From: Devosia sp. MC521
GTDB taxonomy: Bacteria; Pseudomonadota; Alphaproteobacteria; Rhizobiales; Devosiaceae
Reading direction: 5' to 3'
NCBI RefSeq assembly: GCF_014127105.1
Contig: NZ_CP059902.1
Span: forward strand, 3,006,001 to 3,070,000
Length of the DNA: 64,000 nt
Shown in pieces: positions 24,493 to 34,488 of the stretch (position 1 is its first letter; every line of letters begins with the position of its first letter). Under the pieces are notes generated by a model. It saw nothing but the letters and a program-made list of their open reading frames with translations. It made no database searches and was not told where the DNA came from. The position numbers and the translations under genes were made by a program.

Positions 24493-26421
24493 ATGAACGG
24501 AAATTTCCGCAACTTTGCCATCTGGCTGGTCGTACTCTTCATGTTGATGGGCCTATTTCAGGTCTTTCAATCGACATCGCGGACCTCGAACGTCGGCGAA
24601 AAGAGCTACAGCCAGTTCGTCTCGGATGTTGATGCGGGCCGTGTCACAAATGTGACCATCACAAATAACGTCGTTTCCGGCGTTTTGAATGATGGCACGC
24701 GCTTTGAGACGATCATTCCTCAGGGCGCAGACCTCGTGACGCGCCTCGAAGAACGCAATGTCGGCATCACTGCTCGCGCCCCTGAATCGAGCCCATTCTG
24801 GTCCATCCTCCTGTCCAGCTGGCTGCCGTTCATCGTCATCATTGGCGTGTGGTTCTTCTTTATTCGCCAGATGCAGGGCGGCGGTCGTGGCGGCGCGATG
24901 GGCTTTGGTAAGTCGCGCGCCAAGCTCTTGACCGAAACCCAGGGCAAGATCACCTTCGAAGACGTCGCTGGCGTTGATGAAGCCAAGCAGGACCTCGAAG
25001 AAATCGTCGAATTCCTGCGCGATCCAGGCAAGTTCCAGCGTCTGGGCGGTCGTATACCGCGCGGCGTACTGCTTGTCGGCCCTCCAGGTACTGGTAAGAC
25101 TCTGCTCGCCCGTTCGGTGGCAGGTGAAGCCAATGTGCCGTTCTTCACCATTTCCGGCTCTGACTTCGTTGAAATGTTCGTCGGCGTGGGCGCATCGCGC
25201 GTTCGCGACATGTTCGAACAGGCCAAGAAGAATGCGCCGTGCATTATCTTCATCGACGAAATCGACGCCGTCGGTCGCCAGCGTGGCGCTGGTCTTGGCG
25301 GCGGTAACGATGAACGCGAACAGACCCTCAACCAGCTCCTCGTCGAGATGGATGGCTTTGAAGCCAATGAAGGCATCATCCTGATCGCAGCGACCAACCG
25401 TCCGGACGTTCTCGATCCTGCGCTTCTGCGTCCAGGCCGCTTTGACCGCCAGGTCGTAGTGCCAAATCCAGACGTTTCGGGCCGTGAAAAGGTCCTCAAG
25501 GTTCACGTCCGTAAGGTGCCACTGGCTCCTGACGTTGACCTCAAGGTACTCGCGCGCGGTACTCCGGGGTTCTCGGGTGCGGATCTGATGAACCTCGTCA
25601 ACGAAGCTGCCCTTATGGCCGCTCGTAAGAACAAGCGCTTCGTCACCCATCAGGAATTCGAAGACGCCAAGGACAAGATCATGATGGGCGCAGAGCGCCG
25701 CACCATGGCCATGACCGACGACGAAAAGAAGCTGACCGCCTATCACGAAGCTGGCCACGCCATCATCGCTCTCAAGGTTGCTGGTATCGATCCGATCCAT
25801 AAGGCGACCATCATCCCACGCGGTCGCGCGCTGGGCATGGTGATGACCCTTCCAGAAAACGACACCTATTCCTTCAGCCGTGAAAAGGCGCTTGCGCGTC
25901 TGACCATGCTGTTCGGTGGCCGTGAAGCGGAAATCATCAAGTTTGGTCCTGAAAAGGTCACATCGGGCGCATCTGGCGATATTCAGATGGCAACAAGCCT
26001 AGCGCGTTCCATGGTTATGGAATGGGGCATGAGCGAACGCCTCGGCCGTGTGCGCTACAAGTCCAATGATCAGGAAGTCTTCCTCGGTCACTCGGTCACC
26101 CAGTCGACCAATATGTCGGATGAAACCGCCAAGTTGATCGATCAGGAAGTACGCAAGCTCATCGAAGACGGCGAAGCGTCTGCTCGTGACATTCTCACGA
26201 CCTATCACGACCAGTGGGAAGCGATTGCACAGGCCCTTCTCGAATTCGAAACCCTCACCGGCGACGAACTCCGTGCCCTGATGGATGGCAAGCAGCCCGT
26301 GCGCCCAGATGATGGCCCATCGGCTCCAAAGGCTTCCGGCGTTCCCGCAGCTGGCAAGGGTGCAAAAAAGCACAATGACGGCGGCGAAGAACCAGGCATG
26401 GAACCGCAGCCTGAAAGCTAA
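24493..26421 (+). CDS. ftsH: ATP-dependent zinc metalloprotease FtsH
   Basis: Membrane AAA protease that degrades misassembled membrane proteins and regulators such as RpoH. It has two N-terminal membrane helices (about 5-23 and 100-120), an AAA module with Walker A GPPGTGKT and Walker [13 protein letters not shown], the pore motif near [10 protein letters not shown], and the zinc site HEAGH. The length of 642 residues is normal. The C-terminal tail is Pro/Lys/Glu-rich. It follows rpoH and precedes glmM. A hairpin terminator lies between ftsH and glmM. Confidence 0.98.
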   Translation: MNGNFRNFAIWLVVLFMLMGLFQVFQSTSRTSNVGEKSYSQFVSDVDAGRVTNVTITNNVVSGVLNDGTRFETIIPQGADLVTRLEERNVGITARAPESSPFWSILLSSWLPFIVIIGVWFFFIRQMQGGGRGGAMGFGKSRAKLLTETQGKITFEDVAGVDEAKQDLEEIVEFLRDPGKFQRLGGRIPRGVLLVGPPGTGKTLLARSVAGEANVPFFTISGSDFVEMFVGVGASRVRDMFEQAKKNAPCIIFIDEIDAVGRQRGAGLGGGNDEREQTLNQLLVEMDGFEANEGIILIAATNRPDVLDPALLRPGRFDRQVVVPNPDVSGREKVLKVHVRKVPLAPDVDLKVLARGTPGFSGADLMNLVNEAALMAARKNKRFVTHQEFEDAKDKIMMGAERRTMAMTDDEKKLTAYHEAGHAIIALKVAGIDPIHKATIIPRGRALGMVMTLPENDTYSFSREKALARLTMLFGGREAEIIKFGPEKVTSGASGDIQMATSLARSMVMEWGMSERLGRVRYKSNDQEVFLGHSVTQSTNMSDETAKLIDQEVRKLIEDGEASARDILTTYHDQWEAIAQALLEFETLTGDELRALMDGKQPVRPDDGPSAPKASGVPAAGKGAKKHNDGGEEPGMEPQPES

Positions 26422-26441
26422 CGCTTAATCTCTACGCCTTA

Positions 26442-26467
26442 AAAGGGTCACCTAAGGGTGGCCCTTT
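26442..26467 (+). terminator. intrinsic terminator after ftsH
   Basis: AAAGGGTCACC (26442-26452), loop TAAG, GGTGGCCCTTT (26457-26467) with one T-G pair, followed by CTCTTTG. It separates ftsH from glmM. Confidence 0.75.
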
Positions 26468-26541
26468 CTCTTTGTGGCCGTCTCGGCTATTCCACTCCAA
26501 GTGGTATTCTAAAAACAACACCAGTGAATCGGGAGCGAAAC

Positions 26542-27885
26542 ATGGCGCGCAAATATTTTGGTACCGACGGCATCCGCGGTTTAGCCAATGGCGACAAGCT
26601 CACTCCTGAACTCGCGCTCAAAGTCGGCATGGCCGCGGGCACCAAGTTCGTGCGCGGCGATCACCGCAATCGCGTCGTTATCGGCAAAGACACGCGCCGC
26701 TCCGGCTATATGATCGAACAGGCTCTGACCGCGGGCTTTACGGCTGTCGGCATGGACGTCTATTTGCTGGGCCCAATGCCCACACCTGCTGTTGCCATGC
26801 TGACCCGATCCCTGCGCGCCGACTTGGGCGTGATGATCTCGGCCTCACACAACCCCTATGACGACAACGGCATCAAGCTTTTCCGCCCCGACGGCTACAA
26901 GCTCTCCGACGAGCTTGAAAAAGAAATCGAAGCATTGATCGACAGCGACATGTCCCGTCACCTCGCCAAGGGGCGTGACATCGGCCGCGCGCATCGTGAC
27001 GAAGAAGCGCGCACGCGCTACATCGAATACGCAAAGCGTACCCTGCCCCGCAGCATGGATCTGTCAGGTCTGCGGATCGTCGTCGACTGCGCCAATGGCG
27101 CTGCCTACAAGGTCGCCCCGGTCGCCCTTTGGGAGCTGGGTGCAGAAGTTTTCACCATCGGTGCCGAACCCGATGGTTTTAACATCAATCACAAGGTGGG
27201 CTCGACCGCGCCAGACGCTGTTGCCGCCAAGGTCAAAGAAGTCCGCGCTGACATCGGCATCGCTCTCGATGGCGACGCCGATCGCGTGATCATCATTGAC
27301 GAGAAGGGCCGCGTCGTCGATGGCGATCAGTTCATGGCCGTCATCGCTGAAAGCTGGGCAAAGCGCGATATGCTTGTCGGCGGCGGCATTGTGGCCACCA
27401 TCATGTCCAACCTTGGCCTAGAACGCCACCTAGCCAAGCTCGGCCTCAAGCTTGAACGCACTCAGGTGGGCGATCGGTACGTTCTCGAGACCATGCGCTC
27501 CAAGGGCTACAACGTCGGTGGCGAACAGTCCGGGCATATCATCCTGTCCGATTTCACCACGACGGGTGATGGCCTCGTTGCCGCGCTCCAGCTGTTGGCG
27601 GTCCTCAAGGAAGAAGGTGGCAGCATTTCCTCGATCTGCGCACGCTTTGAAAAAGTCCCGCAGCTCTTGCGCAGCGTCAAATTCAAGTCCGGCAAGCCGC
27701 TCGAAAACAAGCAGGTAATTCAGGCCATTGCAGATGGTCAGGCGACGTTGGGTGAAGGTGGCCGAGTGATCGTTCGCGCCTCCGGCACAGAACCGGTCAT
27801 TCGCGTTATGGGCGAAGCAGATGACGCCTCACTCGTCGAAACCGTCGTCAGCCAAATTGAGACAGCAATCAAACAAGTCGCCTAA
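26542..27885 (+). CDS. glmM: phosphoglucosamine mutase GlmM
   Basis: Interconverts glucosamine-6-phosphate and glucosamine-1-phosphate for peptidoglycan and lipopolysaccharide precursors. The active-site phosphoserine loop [18 protein letters not shown] is present, along with the metal-binding DGDADR and the sugar-binding [13 protein letters not shown], and the phosphate-binding [12 protein letters not shown] near the C-terminus. The 448 residues match the family. The start at 26542 ([13 protein letters not shown]) has GGGAGCG upstream; the open frame extends to 26458 without a suitable site. The ftsH-glmM order is common in alphaproteobacteria. Confidence 0.97.
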   Translation: MARKYFGTDGIRGLANGDKLTPELALKVGMAAGTKFVRGDHRNRVVIGKDTRRSGYMIEQALTAGFTAVGMDVYLLGPMPTPAVAMLTRSLRADLGVMISASHNPYDDNGIKLFRPDGYKLSDELEKEIEALIDSDMSRHLAKGRDIGRAHRDEEARTRYIEYAKRTLPRSMDLSGLRIVVDCANGAAYKVAPVALWELGAEVFTIGAEPDGFNINHKVGSTAPDAVAAKVKEVRADIGIALDGDADRVIIIDEKGRVVDGDQFMAVIAESWAKRDMLVGGGIVATIMSNLGLERHLAKLGLKLERTQVGDRYVLETMRSKGYNVGGEQSGHIILSDFTTTGDGLVAALQLLAVLKEEGGSISSICARFEKVPQLLRSVKFKSGKPLENKQVIQAIADGQATLGEGGRVIVRASGTEPVIRVMGEADDASLVETVVSQIETAIKQVA

Positions 27886-28036
27886 AGCATTTAAGAGTGG
27901 CTTAGAAAGTATTTGTATTTTTGTTGAGCCCCAGCACTTTATAATTTTGCATAGTTAAGCGGTTAGGTTAAGAGCGCTTTAATGAGTTCTGCGCATATTG
28001 CAGGAGACAACTGGTCTCGTGGCAACCGAGGAACTT

Positions 28037-28774
28037 ATGATGCGTACCCTAACCGCTGCGCTGCTCTCAGCAGCTGCCTTTGGCATGGCGGCACCAGCCA
28101 ATGCCGCCGACATTTTTATTCCGCCCCCAAGCGCGGGCATCGACATCCCGGATGTTGACTACGGCTATGCTGGCTCGATGTATTTGCGCGGCAGCTTAGC
28201 CGGCAATTTCCTTTGGGCGCGCAATGCCGATCACTACACCCTGCCTAACAGTCGCTATGAAACGAACAAAACCGGGTTTGGTTTCTCGGCAGGCGCCGGT
28301 GTGGGTTACGAAACCGGCACAGGCCTGCGCATGGACGTCACGGCCGATTACCTGCATAACGACGGCTTGGGCATCACTGTCCCAGCGGGTCATGCAACCC
28401 TTGCCGCGGGCGACCACAAGCTGAAGCTGCGTTCGACGCTTCTGCTTGCCAACGCCTATTACGACTTTGGCTTCGGCGATGGCTTTGGCGCGGCTGGCGG
28501 CACGTTCGGTTATGTTGGTGCCGGTGCCGGTGTGGCGATCAACCGCCTGATCACCGAAGGTCCAGGTCTCCCCGACGCCTGGGGTGGCAACACCAGCTTT
28601 GCCGCAGCAGGCATGGTCGGCCTTGGCTATGACTTCGGCCAGGTGGTCGCAGACGTTGGTTACCGCGCGGTCTACATCAACCGCATTGAAAACACAGCGA
28701 CGACCAATCCCTATCGCATAGACGACAGCTGGACCCATGAGGTTCGCGGAACTGTTCGTTATCGTTTCAACTAA
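28037..28774 (+). CDS. outer-membrane beta-barrel protein
   Basis: Predicted small porin-like or Omp25-type protein, about 245 residues. A signal peptide ends at PANAAD. The mature part alternates Gly/aromatic strands (MYLRGSLAGNFLWARN, FGFSAGAGVGYETGTGLRMD, GTFGYVGAGAGVAINRLITE) and ends in an aromatic residue plus Asn (GTVRYRFN), typical of outer-membrane barrels. GAGGAAC precedes the MM start at 28037/28040. The 150-base AT-rich gap upstream suggests its own promoter. No specific ligand can be inferred. Confidence 0.85.
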   Translation: MMRTLTAALLSAAAFGMAAPANAADIFIPPPSAGIDIPDVDYGYAGSMYLRGSLAGNFLWARNADHYTLPNSRYETNKTGFGFSAGAGVGYETGTGLRMDVTADYLHNDGLGITVPAGHATLAAGDHKLKLRSTLLLANAYYDFGFGDGFGAAGGTFGYVGAGAGVAINRLITEGPGLPDAWGGNTSFAAAGMVGLGYDFGQVVADVGYRAVYINRIENTATTNPYRIDDSWTHEVRGTVRYRFN

Positions 28775-28810
28775 AAAATAATCCGATCGCGGCTGCCACA
28801 CCGCATCGGA

Positions 28811-28843
28811 AATAAAAAAGACCGGCGCCTCGCAGCACCGGTC
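28811..28843 (-). terminator. intrinsic terminator of PQQ-type dehydrogenase gene
   Basis: GACCGG (28820-28825) pairs with CCGGTC (28838-28843), with GGTGC/GCGCC-type pairs further inside. On the minus strand CTTTTTTATT follows. It serves the convergent minus-strand gene. Confidence 0.8.
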
Positions 28844-28867
28844 CTTTCATATGAGCAGCTGTAACGC

Positions 28868-30166
28868 TTAGGCGCCTGTTACGCGCCAGATCACGTCACC
28901 AACGTCATCCGCCATCAGCACCGCGCCATCAGCAGCCAATGCCACGCCCACCGGACGGCCATACGAGTACTTCTCATCAGCCGACAGGAAATCGGTGAGA
29001 ATATCGCGCGGCATGCCGACAGGCTTACCGTTTTCAAAAGCAACAAAAGTCAGCTTATAGCCAGACAACTTGGATCGGTTCCACGAACCATGCTGGCCGA
29101 TAGCCATACCCTGCGTATACCCAGGCAAGGTGCCTTCCGGCAACCAGCACAGACCCAGCGACGCCGTATGCCCACCGAGGGCATAATCAGGCTGCAGTGC
29201 ACGCGCCACGAGATCTGCATTCTGCGGCACGCGCTCATCGACCACGCGATCCCAATAGCAATAGGGCCAGCCGTAAAAGCCGCCATCAACCACCGAGGTC
29301 AGATAGTCCGGTGGCGTTTCATCGCCCAGACCGTCACGTTCGTTGACCACAGTCCAAAGCTGATTGGTCTGCGGCTCCCAAGCCATGCCAACTGGATTGC
29401 GCAGACCGGCACCAAAAATACGGGATTGACCTGTGACAAGATCCAGCTCGTGGATCGCCGCGCGGTCTTCTTCAACTTCCATGCCGGCGTCGGCAATATT
29501 GCTGAGCGAACCGACAGCGACATAGAGCTTCTTGCCATCAGCGCTGGCGATGAGATTGCGGGTCCAGTGACCGCCCGCCTTCATCGTCATCAAAACCTTG
29601 CCAGCACCAGTTATCTTGGTCTGTCCAAGCTCATAGGGGAAGGCCAAAACCTTGTCACTGGCACCAACGTACAGCGTGCCATCGAGATAAACCAAGCCAT
29701 AGGGCTGGCGGACATTGTCAACGAGCACATGGCGCTCTTCAGCAACGCCGTCGCCATCAGCATCACGCAACAGCGTCACACGGTTGGCGCTTGAACCAGA
29801 GGCCTTAGCGCGCTCCATGGTTACATGCATTGCCCAGTCAAAAATGTTGGACGGCTTACCAGCCTCACCCATGGATTCTGCGACCAGAACGTCGCCATTG
29901 GGCAGCACCAGCATGTTGCGCGGGTGATCAAGACCAGTTGCAAACGCATTGACCTTCAGCCCAGCAGCTGCAGTCGGCTTATGGTCCCCAATCCAGCCTT
30001 TGCCGGTCGGCATTTTGAGCGTCGGCACAGTGCCCTGCGCCTTTGCGGTTGGGATAGCGGGATTGAGGCCGAACGAACGTGTGGTCAGATTGTCGTTACG
30101 GTGACGCAGCGAAATCGCGGTTGCGCCGATAACGGCAACGACTTGGGCAAAGGCTTGCTTGATCAT
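28868..30166 (-). CDS. PQQ-dependent sugar dehydrogenase family (sorbosone dehydrogenase-like)
   Basis: A six-bladed beta-propeller related to soluble glucose/sorbosone dehydrogenases, 432 residues. Propeller repeats include LDHPRNMLVLPNGDVLVAES, VRQPYGLVYLDGTLYVGASD, RNPVGMAWEPQTNQLWTVVN, and a final RPVGVALAADGAVLMADDVG. An N-terminal hydrophobic stretch (AFAQVVAVIGATAISL) suggests export or membrane anchoring. Many members of this group are annotated as PQQ-dependent, but the cofactor and substrate are unverified, and no pqq synthesis gene is in this window. GAGGTG lies upstream of the ATG at 30166. It has its own terminator. Confidence 0.88.
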   Translation of the reverse strand: MIKQAFAQVVAVIGATAISLRHRNDNLTTRSFGLNPAIPTAKAQGTVPTLKMPTGKGWIGDHKPTAAAGLKVNAFATGLDHPRNMLVLPNGDVLVAESMGEAGKPSNIFDWAMHVTMERAKASGSSANRVTLLRDADGDGVAEERHVLVDNVRQPYGLVYLDGTLYVGASDKVLAFPYELGQTKITGAGKVLMTMKAGGHWTRNLIASADGKKLYVAVGSLSNIADAGMEVEEDRAAIHELDLVTGQSRIFGAGLRNPVGMAWEPQTNQLWTVVNERDGLGDETPPDYLTSVVDGGFYGWPYCYWDRVVDERVPQNADLVARALQPDYALGGHTASLGLCWLPEGTLPGYTQGMAIGQHGSWNRSKLSGYKLTFVAFENGKPVGMPRDILTDFLSADEKYSYGRPVGVALAADGAVLMADDVGDVIWRVTGA

Positions 30167-30352
30167 GGAGCACCTCTATTGGGGCAGTGACCATTCTTTT
30201 GTCACCCACCCGCCGGGCAGGCAAGCGCTAGCACGCCAAGAGGTGTGGTTTTGTCGATTAACTGTCATCCAAGCTCCCGCCCACCGCACGGAACCAGCGA
30301 CCAGCGTTCCACATTGACCCCAACACGACACAGCTGACTGGTGGGGCACTTA

Positions 30353-31357
30353 ATGGACGCTGCGGAAACAACATCAGGGGCAGCACTGGGCCGTCATGCC
30401 AACGCGCCTTGGCACATTCCATTGTCGGGCTGGAAAGAGATTATTTTCCGTGTCGTCAGCGACTTTCTCGAGAACCGCATCTTGCTCACCGCAGCAGGCG
30501 TAACCTTCTTCGTGCTGCTTTCGCTCGTTCCCACACTCTCGGCCGTGGTCACGCTTTATGGCCTGTTTAACGACAGCAACAGCGTTCTCAATCACATCCA
30601 GTTGCTGTCCGGCTTCATGCCTCCAAGCGCGCTGGACCTTTTGAACGATCAACTCACACGCCTCATTTCCGCATCAAATGACAGCCTAGGTTGGACGTTT
30701 TTACTCTCGCTCGTCATCGCCCTGTGGAGCGCCAGCGCGGGGGTAAAAGCCCTCTTTGAAGCGATGAACGTGGCCTACAAAGAGAAAGAACGGCGCTCCT
30801 TCATAGCGGTCAACGCGCTGGGGCTGTTTTTCACCTTCGCTGGCGCAATCGTCACCGTCGTCGTGCTCACCGTTGTTCTCGTCATGCCTGCGGTGCTGCA
30901 ATTTTCTCCAGCATTCGGTCTCGATTGGGCCGTACGGCTCGGCAGTTATGCTGTCATGCTCGCCACGCTCGCCTTTATGGTGTCAGCCTTCTATCGCTGG
31001 GGCCCAAGTCGCCGTCAGGCGAAGTGGCGCTGGATCATGCCGGGCGTGCTCATATCGCTGATCCTTCTCGCCGCGACCTCGGTTGGGTTTTCTTGGTACG
31101 TTACCAATTTCCCGCAGCACAACGCAGCTTCCGGCTCACTGGGCGCCGTCATCGGCCTCATGACGTGGATTTGGCTCTCGAGCACCATCGTCATTGTCGG
31201 CGCAGTCTTGAACGCATCCATTGAGTTACAAACCGGCCGAGACTCGACCCTGGGCCCCGCGCGCCCTCTGGGTTCACGTGGGGCTTATGTTGCCGACACC
31301 ATTGCGGGCTCCCCAGCACCCAACATCGTGCAATTGGACGGTAGTCCAAGCGCTTAA
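30353..31357 (+). CDS. YihY/virulence factor BrkB family membrane protein
   Basis: Polytopic inner-membrane protein of 334 residues with about six hydrophobic helices. Conserved features of the family include the N-terminal FLENRILLTAAGVTFFVLLS LVP region, SASAGVKALFEAMNVAYKEK and the final TWIWLSSTIVIVGAVLNASI E. It was once thought to be RNase BN, which is now considered incorrect; function is unknown. The ATG at 30353 has GGGG at a good distance; an in-frame GTG at 30341 adds four residues. It comes before the serC leader. Confidence 0.9.
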   Translation: MDAAETTSGAALGRHANAPWHIPLSGWKEIIFRVVSDFLENRILLTAAGVTFFVLLSLVPTLSAVVTLYGLFNDSNSVLNHIQLLSGFMPPSALDLLNDQLTRLISASNDSLGWTFLLSLVIALWSASAGVKALFEAMNVAYKEKERRSFIAVNALGLFFTFAGAIVTVVVLTVVLVMPAVLQFSPAFGLDWAVRLGSYAVMLATLAFMVSAFYRWGPSRRQAKWRWIMPGVLISLILLAATSVGFSWYVTNFPQHNAASGSLGAVIGLMTWIWLSSTIVIVGAVLNASIELQTGRDSTLGPARPLGSRGAYVADTIAGSPAPNIVQLDGSPSA

Positions 31358-31446
31358 GCCAGAACTGCTCAGTCCAGCCACATTCGCTAGGAAATCGACG
31401 CGCCTCTAAAATTCTGTTTGACGACTCTGCCATGCAAGGCGTATTG

Positions 31447-31499
31447 GCGGCCTCAGGACATCTCGCCCTAACGCGAGACCATAGGCCTGGGAGGGCCGC
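31447..31499 (+). ncRNA. serC-type leader RNA (cis-regulatory motif)
   Basis: The 5' leader just before serC. A hairpin TCTCGC (31461-31466)/GCGAGA (31473-31478) with a CCTAAC loop is enclosed by GGCCT (31449-31453) with AGGCC (31483-31487). A competing stem pairs GCGGCC (31447-31452) with GGCCGC (31494-31499), which overlaps the GGGAGGG ribosome binding site at 31489-31495. This matches my memory of the serC RNA motif described upstream of serC-serA in alphaproteobacteria. The ligand of that motif is not known to me. The switch mechanism is inferred from the alternative pairings. Confidence 0.65.
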
Positions 31500-31505
31500 T
31501 AGAAG

Positions 31506-32687
31506 ATGGCTAATTCGCCCCTGACTGCACCGGCAGTAAAACCGGCAAACCCAAATTTTTCGTCGGGCCCGTGCTCGAAGCGTCCAGGTTGGACCATCGC
31601 TGCCCTTGAAGGCGCGCTGACCGGTCGTTCGCACCGCGCAAAGATCGCTAAGGCTCGCATCCAGCAATCCATCGACCTGACCCGTGAACTGCTTCAGGTT
31701 CCGGCTGACTACCGTATCGGTATTGTTCCTGCGTCCGACACCGGCGCGGTCGAAATGTTCCTCTGGAGCGCTCTGGGCGCTCGCGGCGTTGACATGCTCG
31801 CTTGGGAATCCTTCGGCGCTGGTTGGGTCACCGACGTGACCAAGCAGCTCAAGCTTGAAGACGTCCGCACGCTCGAAGCTCCATATGGTGAACTGCCAGA
31901 CCTCACCCAGGTCGACTTCACCCGTGACGTTGTCTTCACCTGGAACGGCACCACGGCGGGCGTTCGCGTACCAAACGCAGACTGGATCCCAGCGGACCGC
32001 GAAGGCCTGACCATTTGCGACGCCACATCTGCCGCATTTGCCCAGAACCTCGATTTCGCCAAACTCGACGTTGTCACCTTCTCCTGGCAGAAGGCCCTCG
32101 GCGGTGAAGCAGCCCACGGCATTCTGATCCTGTCGCCACGCGCTGTCGAACGCCTCGAATCCTACAAGCCAAACCGTCCTCTGCCGAAGATTTTCCGCAT
32201 GACCAAGGGCGGCAAGCTGATCGAAGGTATCTTCAAGGCCGAAACCATCAACACCGTCTCCATGCTTTGCATCGAAGACGCGATTGATGCGATGCAGTGG
32301 GGCCTTGAGATCGGTGGTCTTCCGGCCATGCAGGCCCGCGCCAATGCGAACTACAAGGTTCTGGCCGATTGGGTTGCCAAGACCGATTGGGTCGACTTCC
32401 TCGCCAAGAACGAAGACCAGCGCTCGAACACTTCAGTGTGCCTCTCGATCGTTGATCCAGAAATCGCAGCGCTCGACGCCGACGCTCAGGCAGCCTTTGC
32501 AAAGGCCATCGTTGCCCGCCTCGATAAGCTCAATGTCGCTTACGACTTCGGTTCCTATAAGGACGCTCCGGCTGGCCTGCGCATCTGGGCAGGTTCGACC
32601 ATTGAAGCTTCCGATCTTGAAGCTCTGACTCCATGGCTCGATTGGGCCTTCGCTGAAGAAAAGGCCGCCCTCAAGGCCGCCGCTTAA
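31506..32687 (+). CDS. serC: phosphoserine aminotransferase SerC
   Basis: PLP-dependent enzyme for the second step of serine biosynthesis, turning 3-phosphohydroxypyruvate and glutamate into phosphoserine. The sequence has the family start ([20 protein letters not shown]), the [20 protein letters not shown] segment, and the PLP Lys in [15 protein letters not shown]. The length of 393 residues is that of the alphaproteobacterial/archaeal-like SerC group, longer than enteric SerC (about 360). It precedes serA, separated by a repeat, and is led by a serC RNA motif. Confidence 0.96.
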   Translation: MANSPLTAPAVKPANPNFSSGPCSKRPGWTIAALEGALTGRSHRAKIAKARIQQSIDLTRELLQVPADYRIGIVPASDTGAVEMFLWSALGARGVDMLAWESFGAGWVTDVTKQLKLEDVRTLEAPYGELPDLTQVDFTRDVVFTWNGTTAGVRVPNADWIPADREGLTICDATSAAFAQNLDFAKLDVVTFSWQKALGGEAAHGILILSPRAVERLESYKPNRPLPKIFRMTKGGKLIEGIFKAETINTVSMLCIEDAIDAMQWGLEIGGLPAMQARANANYKVLADWVAKTDWVDFLAKNEDQRSNTSVCLSIVDPEIAALDADAQAAFAKAIVARLDKLNVAYDFGSYKDAPAGLRIWAGSTIEASDLEALTPWLDWAFAEEKAALKAAA

Positions 32688-32697
32688 GTTCTCGCTT

Positions 32698-32817
32698 CCC
32701 CCTCCCTTTCCTCCCCCGCCCGCGGGGGAGGGGCTGATCGAGTTGGCACCAACACATTTGCCAAACTCGGAGCCATCCCTCCCCCGCTCTCGGGGGAGGT
32801 TAGGTGGGGGTGGTTCA
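32698..32817. repeat. GC-rich inverted intergenic repeat between serC and serA
   Basis: Two palindromic units in opposite orientation. Unit one centres on CTCCCCCGCCCGCGGGGGAG (about 32713-32732), and unit two on CTCCCCCGCTCTCGGGGGAG (about 32781-32800). Between them GAGTTGGC and GCCAAACTC form a further imperfect inverted pair. The outer TTAGGTGGGGG of unit two is typical of short repeats scattered between genes in Hyphomicrobiales genomes, by memory. It may form large hairpins in the serC-serA mRNA. Confidence 0.8.
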
Positions 32818-32851
32818 CCGCAAGCACACCAAATTCAGGGACGTTCCCCAA

Positions 32852-34435
32852 ATGCCAAAAGTTCTCGTTTCCGATAAGCTGAGCCCAACCGCCGTCCAGA
32901 TCTTTAAGGACAACGGTGTTGAAGTTGACTACCTGCCAGACCTCGGCAAGGACAAGGAAAAGCTCCTTGAAGTCATCGGCAACTACGATGGCCTTGCCAT
33001 CCGTTCGGCCACCAAGGTCACCGAAAAGATCATCGCTGCAGCAACCAATTTGAAGGTTGTTGGCCGCGCCGGTATCGGTGTCGACAACGTCGACATTCCG
33101 GCTGCGACCAAGAAGGGCATCATTGTGATGAACACCCCCTTCGGCAACTCGATCACCACGGCAGAACACGCCATTGCTATGATGATGGCTCTGGCCCGCC
33201 AGCTTCCAGAAGCGGACGCATCGACCCGCGCGTCGAAGTGGGAAAAGAACCGCTTCATGGGTGTTGAAGTCACCAACAAGACCCTCGGCCTCATTGGCGC
33301 GGGCAACATCGGCTCGATCGTGGCCGACCGCGCACAGGGTCTCAAGATGAAGGTCGTTGCTTTCGACCCATTCCTGACCCCAGAACGCGCACAGACCATG
33401 GGCGTTGAAAAGGTTGAGCTTGAAGACCTCCTCGCTCGTGCCGATTTCATCACCCTGCACACCCCGCTGATCGACGCGACCCGCAATATCCTCAATGCGG
33501 AAACCATCGCGAAGACCAAGAAGGGTGTTCGCATCATCAACTGCGCGCGCGGCGGTCTCATCGACGAAGCGGCCCTTTACGACGCTCTCAAGTCCGGCCA
33601 CGTTGCTGGTGCCGCTCTCGACGTGTTCCTCGAAGAACCAGCCGAAAACAACCCGCTGTTCGAACTTCCAAACGTCATCTGCACGCCACACCTTGGCGCG
33701 TCGACCACCGAAGCTCAGGAAAACGTCGCCCTTCAGGTTGCTGAACAGATTTCGGCTTACCTGATGACCGGCGAAATCACCAATGCGCTGAACTTCCCAT
33801 CGATCTCGGCAGAAGAAGCACCGCGCCTGACCCCATGGGTCAAGCTTGCTGAAACTCTGGGCGGCTTTGCTGGTCAGCTGACCGAAACCGCCATCAAGGG
33901 CATCCGTATTGAGTTCGAAGGCTCCGTCGCTCAGCTCAATACCAAGCCAATGATCGCCGCCGCCATCAACGGCGTTCTCAAGCCATCGCTTGGCGACATC
34001 AACATGGTCTCGGCTCCGCAAATTGCTAAGGATCGCGCTATCTTGGTGGAAACCACCAACCGCGACCAGCAGGGTTCTTATGAAGGCTACATCCGCCTGA
34101 CAGTGATCACCGCTGAGCAGGAACGCGCCATCGCCGGCACCATCTTCGCCAACGGCAAGCCACGTGTCATTCAGGTCAAGAACATCAACATGGAAGCCGA
34201 GCTTTCCGACTCGATGCTCTATGTCACCAACGAAGACAAGCCAGGCCACATCGGTCGTCTGGGCACGCTCCTCGGCACGCTGGGCATCAACATCGCCAAC
34301 TTCAATCTCGGCCGTGCCGACATTGGCGGCGACGCGATTGCTCTGGTCTCCATCGACGGCACACTGACCGAAGAACAGCTCGCTCAGATCGCCGCTTTGG
34401 AAGGCGTCAAGCAGGCCAAGGCCCTTCGCTTCTAA
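32852..34435 (+). CDS. serA: D-3-phosphoglycerate dehydrogenase SerA
   Basis: NAD-dependent first enzyme of serine synthesis. The NAD-binding motif GLIGAGNIGSIV lies near residue 145; catalytic Arg, Glu and His are in the NCARGG, FLEEP and CTPHLGASTTEA segments. The long form is present: a substrate-binding part, an intervening domain (about 320-450) and a C-terminal ACT domain (YVTNEDKPGHIGRLGTLLGT), for 527 residues, which suggests serine feedback. The start at 32852 (MPKVLVSDKLSP) is preferred; the frame begins earlier inside the repeat. Cotranscription with serC is likely despite the repeat. Confidence 0.97.
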   Translation: MPKVLVSDKLSPTAVQIFKDNGVEVDYLPDLGKDKEKLLEVIGNYDGLAIRSATKVTEKIIAAATNLKVVGRAGIGVDNVDIPAATKKGIIVMNTPFGNSITTAEHAIAMMMALARQLPEADASTRASKWEKNRFMGVEVTNKTLGLIGAGNIGSIVADRAQGLKMKVVAFDPFLTPERAQTMGVEKVELEDLLARADFITLHTPLIDATRNILNAETIAKTKKGVRIINCARGGLIDEAALYDALKSGHVAGAALDVFLEEPAENNPLFELPNVICTPHLGASTTEAQENVALQVAEQISAYLMTGEITNALNFPSISAEEAPRLTPWVKLAETLGGFAGQLTETAIKGIRIEFEGSVAQLNTKPMIAAAINGVLKPSLGDINMVSAPQIAKDRAILVETTNRDQQGSYEGYIRLTVITAEQERAIAGTIFANGKPRVIQVKNINMEAELSDSMLYVTNEDKPGHIGRLGTLLGTLGINIANFNLGRADIGGDAIALVSIDGTLTEEQLAQIAALEGVKQAKALRF

Positions 34436-34458
34436 TCAAGCCACATTCGACGATAACG

Positions 34459-34486
34459 AAACGGCGCTCTTCGGAGCGCCGTTTTT
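34459..34486 (+). terminator. intrinsic terminator after serA
   Basis: ACGGCGCTC (34461-34469), a TTCG tetraloop and GAGCGCCGT (34474-34482), followed by TTTTG. It is probably also used by the convergent EamA gene. Confidence 0.93.
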
Positions 34487-34488
34487 GT

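Noticed and set aside
24553-25800. A 415-codon open frame on the strand opposite ftsH
   Set aside because: It lies wholly inside ftsH, follows its codon pattern in mirror image, and has no ribosome binding site or recognisable domain. Long antisense frames are expected in GC-rich coding DNA.
32684-34249. A 521-codon antisense frame over serA
   Set aside because: It mirrors serA, begins inside it, and has no recognisable domain; serA itself is certain.
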